Shown here: in pieces, positions 33,738-43,964 of the stretch
Numbering within the stretch: the first letter of the stretch is position 1
Layout: each line of letters begins with the position of its first letter
Assembly: GCF_000340215.1 (NCBI RefSeq)
Contig: NW_006921537.1
Coordinates: 1,143,011 to 1,207,010 of the forward strand
DNA: 64,000 nucleotides
Direction of reading: 5' to 3'
From: Pseudocercospora fijiensis CIRAD86
Lineage: Eukaryota > Ascomycota > Dothideomycetes > Mycosphaerellales > Mycosphaerellaceae
Notes under the pieces: generated by a model
The model's input: the letters and a program-made list of their open reading frames with translations, nothing else
What the model was told of the DNA's origin: nothing
Database searches by the model: none
Program-made: the position numbers and the translations under genes

Positions 33738-33962
33738 CTATCTAAGGAAAAACAAGAGTAAAGGAATAAAGTTATAGCAACATCTCGAAGGCAAAAGAGT
33801 AACATAATAGACAAAGTAAAAGCAAAAGAGGGCAGCAACTATAAGCATTAATATCCATAGGAACAAGCAGTAAGGACTAAAGCTATAGGGCGGCACTATA
33901 TTAACAGCGCGGAGAAGGCAAGGAAAACAACGTAGTAGAGGTAGGGAAAGACAAGCAATCAT
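33738..33962 (-). other. Short hydrophobic frame after pol
   Basis: A 74-codon minus-strand frame beginning immediately after the end of the pol reading. It contains a continuous hydrophobic stretch (LFLWILMLIVAALFCFYFVY). It could be a membrane peptide or simply a T-rich non-coding tract. It lies between pol and palindrome copy 5. Confidence 0.25.
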
Positions 33963-33965
33963 TCA

Positions 33966-36900
33966 GTCTCGGGATCTAGCTATAATTCTAGGCGGTCTTC
34001 GTCGCTAGACTAGTCGAGCTCCTCCTCGGAGTTAGAGTTAGATAGCTAGAAGTCTAGTTTACTATCGGAATTAACATCGGAAATGCTCTGCGCGTAATTA
34101 ATACGTATATAACCCTCCCTTTGTTTATAAGTTATTCCTAATAGCTTACTAAGATATATCTAGGGATACGTATAGTTATCGGGCAGAATAGGATCTATAA
34201 TCGCGGTAGGATCCTCCTCTCGATAGGCATCTAAGGTCGGTAGAGGGTCTGTAGAGGCATTAACTTCCTCCTCGGTCGAGAGAGGACGGGCAGGCTCTCT
34301 TAATTCGACGATCTTTTTCAGGTTAGCCCGGGGGTACGAGTGCTTTAAGGTAGCACTATTAAGTTCCTAAAGTCGGTACGTAGAACTATCGTAAAGGACC
34401 TCCTATACTCTATAAGGCCCTTTCTATTTAAAGGCTAGCTTATAGGAGTAACTATATTCTAGCTCCGACTGGTATAGGAGGACTATATCGCTAACCTTTA
34501 GAGGCTCCTAGTTAATAGCATTATAGTCGTCGAAATACTACTTAGCCTCCTTACAAAGGCGACGTTATCGAGCAAGTCCCTCCTAAGAAGTAGTAGTTAT
34601 ATCCTTAAGAGCCTTAGCGCGTAGGGCAAGGAGATCCGCTCTAGTACGAATAGACCCCTAATCGTAAACGCTATGCGTGCGATAGGATAACTTAATAGGA
34701 AGAACGGCGTCCCTCCTAATTATAAGCTCTGCTAGCGTAAGTCTAGTCGTATCGACAATAGTAGTTCGATCCGCCTAGAGAAGGGCTAGAACGCGGGTAG
34801 AGATAGGAACGGACCTGTCCCCTCTATTAGTTATCTTAGACAGGGCATTAATCAAAGACCGATAGCTACGCTTAATAATAGCATTCGACTATAGATAGTA
34901 CGAGGAGATACGAACGTTCTTCGCCCTATACGAAATAAGTAGCGCTTAAACTTCTTTAGCTATATTATTCGTAGCGTTGTCTAAGATAATCTCGTAAGGT
35001 GTTCCCTAGCGGCAAAACAGATCCTTAAATAGGAAGGTAGCTATGTTACGAGCATTAATAGCACCGCAGCCCTTATAGAAATAATAGGCTTCCGGCTATC
35101 GAGAAAGACCTTCCCGAATAATATAGAGGCTATTATTCCGGCTTAGATAAACCCTATTACCGTACTATCGCTTACTAACTGATTAGGTAGCGGGGATACG
35201 CAACTCGCCTAGACGTCGGTAGCTATTCCTAAAGTTGCACTTAGGACAGCTCTTATAGTAACGGGAGACATTAGCCTATACGCCGTCCTACTAGTAGCAC
35301 CGACGAAGGATATCGAAGGTGCCCTCCGCCGCTCGGTAGCCGAGCTTATCGTAAACGGAACGAAGGATTTCTTGTCGGGCTGCTAGATCGTTAATAATAC
35401 GCTAGAGCGGTGCGTTAATTATAGCCTATCGCTAAAGGATTCGATTTTTAACTAGGAATCGTCGAGAATAGCAAATAACCCGACAGTATTAACTCTTTAA
35501 TAGGCTAGGCGCTTTCTTCGTATAGGTTAGGAAGTAGGCGATATAATAGGAGTCGTCGGAGTAGACCCTATTAAGGATATTATCCCTCTCTAGTTTATCC
35601 GCCTTAGGTTTAGCCTAGTCGTTATTATTAGTAGTAGGGCTCTCGTCGGGCTAGTTACTAGGTTAGTCGCTAGGTTAGTCGTCGGTAGCAGGCCTAGTAA
35701 TCGCTAGTATAGTATTAATATAGAAGGCAGCGAAGAAAGTACGGTTAATTACCGTATCGACATCCTCTTCTTCTATTATCTCGGCGATGTCCTCTTCTAT
35801 AGCAGGCCTTCTAGAAAGGCTATCCGGTCTAGTGTACTTCTTGCTAGGAACGTAGAAGACATCGAAATCAAACAAATAGATCTAGGCAACCTACCGAGCT
35901 ATCGTAGAGTTTAGCAGGTCGGAGGCTGCACGGTTAAGCTAATAGACTAGCGTCTAAGCATCGATTTCTAGACGAAAGAACACACTAAAGAGCTATAGTC
36001 GGAACTTCTTTAGAGCCTTGTAGACTCTAAGGCATTCTCGCTTGCTAGCATCGTATCGGGCCTCGATCGGTTTCTATAGTCCGGAGTCGTACCTAATAGG
36101 ATAACGCAAGGATAGCTCCTTACGATTATACTATATTAGTATCTCGCTATAGCCTTCCCCGCTCGAGTCGATAGTAACAATTATCAAACCCGTACCCTCT
36201 AAGTAGTTAATAGATGTTAGTATAGGTACGCTAACGAGCGCCTTAGTTACCGTGTCCGTAGCTGCTTAGTAAACGGAGGTCTATTCGAATTTAGCATCCT
36301 TCTTAAGTAAGGCGTATAAGGGCTTATATACTAATACAAAGTTCTCGACCTAGATACGGAAGTAGGAAACTACTCTAAGCCAGGTTCGGACATCCTTCTA
36401 ACAGGTAGGATCCGGCTAGGACACTATCTTTAGGACCCGTACATTATTAGGATAGCGGCCGTTCTTATTAGTTACAAACCCGACAATGTTTATTCGTTTG
36501 TATAAGAGCTAAAGCTTCTCCCTATACACCGTTAGGTTGGCTCGCTCTAGGTCGTAGAGGATACTATCGAGGTTCTAAATGTATTCGAGAAAGAACCTGC
36601 GGATGCTAGGCTCTACTTCTTTATTGTCGTACCTAGTTTTAGGGCCCTTAATGCCGATATCGTCGAGGAAAGGCATCGCTATATAGGAGATATAGGCCGC
36701 GAGGACTTAGTTTATAATGCGAACGAACTAGGCTACGGAGTTAGTTGCCCCTTAGGGAAGGGTAGTTTGTCTATATAGCCTAAGAGGTGTCTCGAAACTA
36801 GTAAGGTCCCGACTATTAGGGTAGAGAGGAATTTAGTCGTAGCCTAAGAAAACGTTAACTAGTAAGGCTATAATACAGTTAGCAAAGGCTTCCGAGAACC

Positions 36901-37650
36901 TATTAGTCTCCGGAGGGAGGTTAGCATCTCTAATCGTAACTGCGTTAAACTTTTGTATAGCGTTAATTAGACGGTACTTCTTTAGTTCCCTAGGAGCTGT
37001 TTTCTTTTAAACTAGGAAGTATAGATTACGATACGAGGCATAGGAAGGTTCCAAGGTGCTAGCCTTTATACGCTGTCGTATTATATCCTTAACTATACCT
37101 CGTAGGCTTAGGTTTAGCTTAAAACCTAGATAGGCCTAAGGCTTATACTCGATCGTTCGGATCTTCTACGGAGGGGCAACCTCCGGGTTGATTCTGCCTA
37201 GGTAAGTGAAGTTATATGCTAACATAGCTTCGCGATTGTATAGAAGCTTATATAGCAGGTTAAGCTTAAGATCCGAAAGCTCTATACTAGGTTTGATCTT
37301 CGTAAGCCTTTCCGGTGTTAGCCTTAAACCCCTAAGAATAGTAGAGAACTTTTTAGTAATATATCTCTAGTCGTACGGACTATCCCTAAGTAGCAATGTT
37401 GCTTCCTAATTAAGACACTTTTGTCGCTAGTTAGGATTCCCGCTAGGATTGGACCTATCGGTAATGTGTACGCTGCCCTTTACGGGCTTAATCTTGTTAG
37501 CTACCCTCTTATGCAGGGTATATATACTAATCGATTATCGAACCCGAGCTCTCTCTCTTTGTCGCTAGGCCTAGAGATTAGCGCAATAAAACAGCGCGTA
37601 AACTTCTTTAGAAGTTTTCTTAAGTCGATAGGTGTATAGCTAGTAGTCCT
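33966..37650 (-). pseudogene. Large gypsy pol relic (RT, RNase H, integrase)
   Basis: Minus-strand order: RT with LKKYRLINAIQKFNAVTIRD, ANLPPETNRFSEAF and the catalytic box MPFLDDIGIKGPKTRY (about 36,680; both Asp intact). Next is the tether VSSYFRIWV-like region and the RNase H end VFYVPSKKYTRPDSLSRRP (35875-35675). The integrase has YWWDGV...YYKSCPKC at about 35.25-35.3 kb and IILDNATNNIAKE for the second Asp. A long acidic tail ends near 33,966. The family is recognisable from many fungal genomes as a divergent gypsy group whose RT box is FLDDxGxKG. Confidence 0.8.
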
Positions 37651-37681
37651 GATTTATAACGCCGGCGAAAACGTTAGATTC

Positions 37682-37708
37682 GTAATAACACCCCCGGGGT
37701 AGCATTAG
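37682..37708. repeat. 27-bp palindrome, copy 6
   Basis: GTAAT-AAC-core-AGC-ATTAG, located between the end of gag and the start of pol of the large gypsy element. Confidence 0.8.
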
Positions 37709-37719
37709 ACTCGCGCTCT

Positions 37720-40700
37720 AATTAGTTAGTTCGGGTAGACCCGCCTCCGGTAGTAATGCCTCCGGCGACGATGTATAAGATAGTATTATTACCTTAACTT
37801 ATATAGTAGGTATAGGTAGTCGTTATATTATACTCGCTATCGCTTCGAGCACTCGTCTTCTTAGTATAGAACCTAGAAACTTGCCTTAACGTACGGATCG
37901 GCGCACTTCTAGAAATGACCTATTTAAGCTATACTAACTTATAGCGCAGATTGCCGGTCTTACAACCGCGCCGTAGCGTTTCCCGAAGACCGTCTAGAAG
38001 CAGCAAGGATATCCTTATAGGATTTGTAGCTAGTATTGCCGATATAACTAGTAAATACGACTCGGTTGCCCTTCTAGTTAGCGATAGTTCCCTCCTAGGA
38101 ACTATCGTCGCAGTTGCGCTAGACACCTCGAGTTATACGAGACTATAGTCGACCTAGAATAATTAGCGTGTTTAGGTCGGCGGCAATCTAGAAGGTAAAG
38201 GAAAAGCATATGCCGAAGGCGTCTACTATAACATTATAGTAAGTATCTACTAGCGCAACCTCCCTATTTACTCCCTATATGCCTAGGGAAATGTCTCTGT
38301 TTATTAGCAGCCTAAGTTGTTTAGCCTAACGCTTACTTATAATAAGTGACTCCGAACTATTATTAAGCATTACTAGCATCTGTTGACTATAGCTCCCGAT
38401 AGTAACTTAAATATAGATAGCGGGAACGACGGCGAAGGAACGGGTAACTACGGAAAGGTCTATATTATTAGGGATAGAATAAAGTTCCTTAGGTCGAGGA
38501 GGTCCTGCTCGACCGATTTATTAGCTAGTAAACCGGACAGCCTTAATAGAGACTAAAACTAGAGTAGGGTCGGGATTATTACTATCCCCTCGGCCGATCT
38601 CCTTAACCCCCTCTTCGTTAGCATTATCGATAGTATCTTAGTTCTCGTAGGTTACCGATTCGCCTTCTGCTAACTCTTAGGCACCTAAAAATTTAGGAAG
38701 GAACTATAGGGAAGAGACGTCGATATAGTCTTCTCGTCCCTATTTCCTTCGGAGGGCAGCGAGGTCTTTTATAAAGGTAGTATCGTTAGGGATTCGGCTC
38801 TAGAACAGGTTAGTAGGCAAACCGTACGCTAGTAGCTCTCCTATAGACACATTAGACTTAAGGTCTAGGAACTATAAAGCCTAGAAGAGAGCGTTTGCCT
38901 TTGTGTCTAAGGAGTTAGCTAGGCTAGTACTATACTTTTTTATATACCTATTAAAGCGAAAGCTCTTTAGGTCGGATAACTTCCGTTTGTAGGTAGGTAG
39001 GTTAGCTAGACCTAGGGTACTACTAATGTTAGTAGCAATATACTGCCGTCTGCGGGGTTCTGGGAGTCTCTNNNNNNNNNNNNNNNNNNNNNNNNNNNNN
39101 NNNNNNNNNNNNNNNNNNNNNNNNNNNNNNNNNNNNNNNNNNNNNNNNNNNNNNNNNNNNNNNNNNNNNNNCTTAGTTTTAGCGGTTAACTCTCGCTATT
39201 GCTTAGCCTTATCGGCCGCCTTGTTCTTTAGTACCCTAGTAGGGGCTGCCGTACTAGGGCGAGTAGGGTTCTAAGGGCTCTTGCCCTTGCTTTAGGACTA
39301 GGTCTAAGACCGTATAGTAGCGTAGACATCTATACTGTTCTTAGTAACCGCGTAAACATTAGTAACTGCGTCCGGATCCTAAGAAACAAAGTTAACTTTA
39401 ATAGGCTTAGTAGTTCCGTTACTGCTTCGCTCCTTAACCTGTTTTGCCCTAACCTTCTAAGTTTCTCGTTTAGCAATAGCGGCGAGGGTACTGTTCCTAG
39501 TGTCCTTAAACTCGATCTTGCCGCTATACTTCTTTTCTAGAAGGGTCTTTAGCTAAGGCAGCTTCGGGGCTCTCCGATCCTATTCGAAATCAATCTTGTC
39601 GCCGGTGTCTATATAGTAGAATCGGCTATTTACTTACATAATAAGCTTCCTTTTAAAAAGCTCTTTCTAGATAGGGCAGGACGATTAGACATGTTTGAAC
39701 CCGCTACACATCTAGCACTTGCTATCTAAGTCGGAATAGATCTTCCGTATAGCGTAGATATCTACTAAAGGGGCTTTAGGGTAGTTAGGATCTAAAACCT
39801 AGTAGACTGGCGGTATATCGCCTAGTATAGTAGCATTAATAACCTCCCTAACTCGCTACAATGCTTTCGTATTCAGGTTTAGTTAGGCTAGGGATTTAGC
39901 TAAGTCCGCAACGTCTTAAGAGTGCTTAGTAATAGTAGGAGTTACGGTCTTAGGACTACTTTGCGATTTAGGAAGGAACTTAGATCCCTTACTTACTAAG
40001 GCTTCTTTCCTAACCTACGCTAGGTTATTCCGGTCTTCGCCGTAGATAAACTTCCTCGTATCGGCTATGCTATTAATATCGGCCTTAATACACACTAGGA
40101 CCTCTTTGTATTTCCTAAAACTCTTAGGATCGGACTCGCTAAGCTTGCAGCGACGGAAGATACGCTAAGCTATAGGCTACGGCAACCCCTAGAGGAGTAG
40201 CCTTGTTCTCTAAGAGTTTTCGAGGTTACTCTATTCGATACTATCCGCTAACTCGACAAACTCGCGGATATACCCCTTTAGGTCGTTATCCTTAGTACGC
40301 CTTACTAAGCAGAGGGACTCGAGCTACGTACAACTGCCTTTAATGCGACGGCTATCGCGCTCCCGATACTCCCTTATAAAGGCTATCTTAAAGGTCTCCT
40401 AGTTGGTATTAGACTTGTCGTCCTTTTCTAGGTAGCTAACTAGGGTTTTAAGGGTTCGGTAAAGCTTAGAGGAGGTAGTCCTCGTAAAGGACCGAATCTT
40501 GTACTAGTCGGATTCTCTATCGAGCTCGTAATTAACTAAGCCTTCCTTAAAGCGCTTAATATGTGCTATAGCGTTCTACCCTTCGAATAGGGGATTTGCC
40601 CTACTCCCTAGCTCTAGCGGGCGACGCTTGTTTTAACGGAGAAGCTTAGTTTGCTTCTCTATCATTTTTATAAGGATAGTATAGAGCGCCTCTAGTATAG

Positions 40701-40860
40701 AGGGCGTAGGAGGCTTACTTATGTTAACTAGTCGCCGCCTAATTTCTTCGTTAATAGGATTAGGGGCGTTTTTGGATTTAGAGGATTCTACTAATTCTCG
40801 ATATTCGTTTTCGCTAGAGCTAGAGCTTATTCGATTGTTGTGAAATAGTTAAAATAGTTG
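37720..40860 (-). pseudogene. Large gypsy gag relic
   Basis: On the minus strand the reading starts near 40,860 (NEYRELVESSKSKNAPNP), continues with a basic helical gag-like region (EALYTILIKMIEKQTKLL) and KLSESDPKSFRKYKEVLV, and has a Cys cluster near 39,710 (C-x-MC-SGFKHV-x4-C). The 100-N gap interrupts it. The part after the gap is heavily degraded. Assignment is by position and style. Confidence 0.55.
39072..39171. other. Assembly gap (100 N)
   Basis: Exactly 100 N, the usual placeholder for a gap of unknown size. It lies inside gag of the large gypsy element, so that element's length and reading frame are uncertain there. Confidence 0.98.
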
Positions 40861-40980
40861 AAATAGAATGCTATATAAAGTTGAAATAGAATGCTATATA
40901 AATGTGTTTTTAGTAACTTTAGTCTGTTTAGTTTGTTGTAATATTGCTATACGAGAGAGTAGTATATTAGGCTATTTCTC

Positions 40981-41007
40981 CTAGTGTTACCCCCGGGGTA
41001 GTATTAG
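40981..41007. repeat. 27-bp palindrome, copy 7
   Basis: CTAGT-GTT-core-AGT-ATTAG, about 120 bases upstream of gag in the sense direction of the large gypsy element. Flanking TC/GA extends the pairing. Confidence 0.78.
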
Positions 41008-41656
41008 GATTTAGCCTCCTAGGGGTCGCCTAACTACCTCTAGGAGCTGAGTTTAGTAGATTTTAGATAAAAGCCGCTCGGAGGGAGAGACTGTAATCTC
41101 TATTTATACCTGGATCCTAGAAACCAGCTCGTATCTCCTTTAGCTAGGCAGGGGGGCGGTAGCCTTCTTTTTCTAGTAGAAGGCTAAGCACTATCTAAGC
41201 GAGGCTACGAATCTAGGAACGCCCTACCCGATTAATAGGGGACTCCCCGGCTATCCGACCTGCAATCCGTATTTACTATCAATTAATAGTCTTAGTAAAC
41301 TAAGCAAGGCCGATAGGTAATTAGTCTATCTCCTCCTTAGGCGGGGCTTATCTCGAGCAAGCGGTACTAAATAGGTCTTCGACCCGGAGCCGAGTCCTTA
41401 GAAGCTAGCTATAGCTATAGACTAGGCCCTAAGCTATAACAGTCCTAAGGGTTTGTAGCTTTTCGGGGTTAAAGCGATGCCCTCGTTAAGAGGTTTCTCT
41501 GCTTATCGTAATAGCCCCTTAAGATACTTCGGTATCGTCTATATCGTAGGCTCTTATCGTGCCCTCGCTTTAGTTATAGCTATTCGTACCTAGAGACTAC
41601 CTTCAATATACCCGAACCTGTTAGATATAAAGAGATAGCCCTACCTTCGGCTCTAA
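41008..41656 (-). other. Large gypsy 5' leader
   Basis: Non-coding tract between the 5' LTR and palindrome copy 7. The candidate PBS is the minus-strand TTAGAGCC next to the LTR edge (plus 41649-41656). TAGAGCC recurs inside the LTR at 41792-41798, giving a possible 7-nt self-priming match. A RIP-altered tRNA-type TGGAGCC is the alternative. Confidence 0.4.
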
Positions 41657-41936
41657 TAAAAGACGGAAACCAAAACTACTACTACTACTAGTAGTAATAG
41701 TATAGGCTACCGAGGGTAATATAACCTATAGCAATATAGGCAGCTATATTTAGCATAATAGGATAACAAGACGGTTGCTTAGGCTAATAACTAGAGCCCT
41801 GCAATATAGGCATTGTAGAAGTGTAACATAAACAATGTACTATACGAGGTTGGTGCCCTATCTATAATACAGAAGGAGGCCTCTTATATAGGCTCAAAAC
41901 TTAGCCTAGGTGTATAGGGCCGGTTACTAGCTAATA
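41657..41936 (-). repeat. Large gypsy 5' LTR
   Basis: 280 bp, colinear with 29552-29831. Differences are dominated by TA versus CA/TG (for example ACCACT/ACTACT). Confidence 0.9.
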
Positions 41937-42261
41937 ATATAAGGAATACAACCGACTGCTACGACTGCGACTATCTACTATTTACTATATTGTCTATATA
42001 GATGTAGTTACTATTACTAACCCTAGTCTACTACAAGAGCGCTACTTTACATTGTTTATATACGCTAAGTTAGCCTATCGATACGAATATGCTAGCTTAC
42101 TAAAGTTAGGGGCTATAGTAGCTATTAAGGATTATCGTATATACGTCCGTATATAAACTAGCTATTCGATCCTAATCTACTGCCTCGATAGAGGGGGTAA
42201 ATACGGCGGAAATTAGCTATTAAGCTAGGCTCGCGATTAGGGCATTGTACTATAGGTTACA
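41937..42261 (+). pseudogene. Copia integrase, middle fragment
   Basis: Copia sequence between two inner elements. It reads YAKLAYRYEYASLLKLGA and then LDRGGKYGGN...GIVL, the second-Asp region of the copia integrase core (usual form TDRGGEYxxxxF). The following motif (PYTPxQNG) is displaced to 49,251 by chromovirus 2. Confidence 0.65.
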
Positions 42262-42569
42262 TGTAAGAAAATAGGTATATAGCAACGTATAGAACACCCT
42301 CTACTAATCGCCGTAGTAGAAAGTAGAACTAAACCGTGCCTTTCTTAGAATAGGGCAGAGCGACTACTATTAACTAGGCCTAGTACGGATAGTATATCTG
42401 CCGTACCGGCTACCGAGCATGTCCGTACGAGTAATCGAGTATTACGCGTATACGCTAAGCAAGCTTATCGCTAGCGCGGCTACATCGTACTGTACGTAAT
42501 AACATTATATAATTGTTATATAGGCTTGCTAAGGCAGGATAGGAGACTTTACTTGCTTAGGTTCTTATA
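42262..42569 (-). repeat. Chromovirus 2 3' LTR
   Basis: 308 bp, plus-strand ends TG...TTATA. Differs from the 5' copy mainly by CA/TA and TG/TA. Confidence 0.92.
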
Positions 42570-42990
42570 ATTATCTCCTTCCCCCGGTATAGCTATCCTA
42601 GCTATAGGGCAATATAGTAAATTATACTATTTCTTATACTCTGCGCTGTATATACGCACCTTATACGCATCTGTTGCTGCGCTATAGTTGCTAGGCACGT
42701 TACGATCTGCCTCGTAGTTGCTTGTTTGTTTATAGATTTAAAGCGCGGCTGCTTCTAGTACTAACTAGAAGTTACCTAAATTTCTAAGAACGCGGTAGCT
42801 ACGCGAGAACGCAAGCTATCCGAAAGCGAGGCGAGTATTTAAAGTATTCGAAGCCCGCTTAAAAACTTCTTCTTTTTCTAAGCGCTCCGAACACTACCCG
42901 CCTACCCCTCGTCTACTCCCCTCCTACGCCCCCCTAGTATTACTTAAAGATTTTTCTTTTTTAAATATCTATCTAAAAAAACATTACTAG
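42570..42990. other. Chromovirus 2 region between 3' LTR and antisense ORF
   Basis: No coding features seen. It includes a T-rich stretch (TTTTTCTTTTTTAAATA near 42,950) that could be part of the promoter side of the antisense ORF or simply the 3' untranslated tract. Confidence 0.4.
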
Positions 42991-43835
42991 TATAGCTACT
43001 CCTTCGCGTACCTCGGGCAAGCGCGCCGTAGGCGTACTGCCCTCGACACCTACTACGCCTACCTAGCGCTCCCTAAAAGTCCTAGAGGGCTGCACTCGTT
43101 ACTTTAGGTATATAACGGCTAATAGTACGTTTTCTCGCCCCTTGCTACGCGTACGCGCTTCGCAACTAACTCGCTTTAGATAACCTATCTAAGCTCTATA
43201 TAGGCGGCAATATAGACCCTACTACTAAGCGCAACTGCGATCGCTGCTATAGCAGCTACTATACCTATACGCCTATTATAGTACGCGCGCTAGTGTCGCT
43301 GCTAGCCCGCATCCGCGCCGCGCGCGCTACGCGCGACCTTTACGATCTAGACGGCTACGACTCCCCCGAGGAGTCTAACGAGGCCTTAGAGGTACTCTAG
43401 GCCAATCTAGACGCCGTCGTCGCTCGTAGGTTTCTTATACGCTCCGCTTACGCTTCGTATACTAACCTCGTTATTAGTTATCCTATCTATACTCGATGCC
43501 TTTTACATTAACAAGAATAAGGTAACCCTAGGCGGCAAAGCCCTAGCCCGTAAGGGGGCCGCTAGCGGGTCCCTTACGGATATTAACCTACTTAGTGCCT
43601 TCGAGAATATCGGCACTAACCTAGCTAGTTTAGTAGAGATTAGTCGTTAGGTATAGTTTTTCCTATAGCCTCGTTTTACTTGCGCTTCGTATACTAACCG
43701 TACTAGAACCTCGCTTAGCGCGTTAGCGCTAACGCCGTCGCCGCTATCGATACCGCTATAGGCATCGAGTAGAAGGAGTCCGAGGAGGAGTCTAAGGATA
43801 AGTAGAGTAGGCGGCCCGCCGTCGCCGCGCCTACG
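42991..43835 (+). pseudogene. Antisense ORF relic in chromovirus 2
   Basis: On the plus strand, opposite to pol, a protein-like reading persists across about 280 codons with frame changes. It begins SGKRAVGVLPSTPTTPT and LKVLEGCTRYFRYI. A Cys motif and helical region follow (KRNCDRCYSSYYTYTPII, LARIRAARATRDLYDLDGYD), then NKVTLGGKALARKGAASGS and DINLLSAFENIGTNLASL. Repeated TTCGTATACTAAC stretches might be splice donors/branch points. It resembles hypothetical fungal proteins with a CxxC-type head and an RAARA helix. Function unknown. Confidence 0.45.
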
Positions 43836-43964
43836 TAGCGCCTTCTTTATATATACTAGGCTAATAGGCCTTTTTTAGTAGCGAAACGAGTACGTGTCTA
43901 CTATTTCTCTTAAGTTTTATTTTCTTTTGTTTTAATTACTACCTACGCTTGCGCTTCGCTTAAG

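Larger units (their letters stand above)
29552..41936 (-). mobile_element. Large Ty3/gypsy-like element (minus strand, 12,385 bp)
   Basis: LTRs are 29552-29831 and 41657-41936 (280 bp each). The target duplication is ATAT (29548-29551 and 41937-41940; a fifth base cannot be judged in this AT-rich site). Coding runs on the minus strand: gag (about 40.9 to 37.7 kb), pol (about 37.65 to 33.97 kb), then an extra ORF (32,830 to about 30.03 kb) before the 3' LTR. Its RT keeps FLDDIGIKG and belongs to a divergent fungal gypsy family. It contains a 100-N gap, so the true length is unknown. Five copies of the 27-bp palindrome lie between its coding blocks. Confidence 0.9.

Noticed and set aside
33738..33962. 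Envelope glycoprotein of the large gypsy element
   Set aside because: Only a short hydrophobic frame in T-rich DNA; no signal peptide plus ectodomain organisation or glycosylation pattern.
27114..41007. Palindromes as terminal inverted repeats of a separate DNA transposon
   Set aside because: LTR pairs and target duplications already explain the element borders. The palindromes lie internally and no pair of them encloses a transposase or shows its own duplication.
27114..41007. CRISPR-like array from the repeated palindrome
   Set aside because: Spacing is irregular (hundreds to thousands of bases) and the organism is a fungus.
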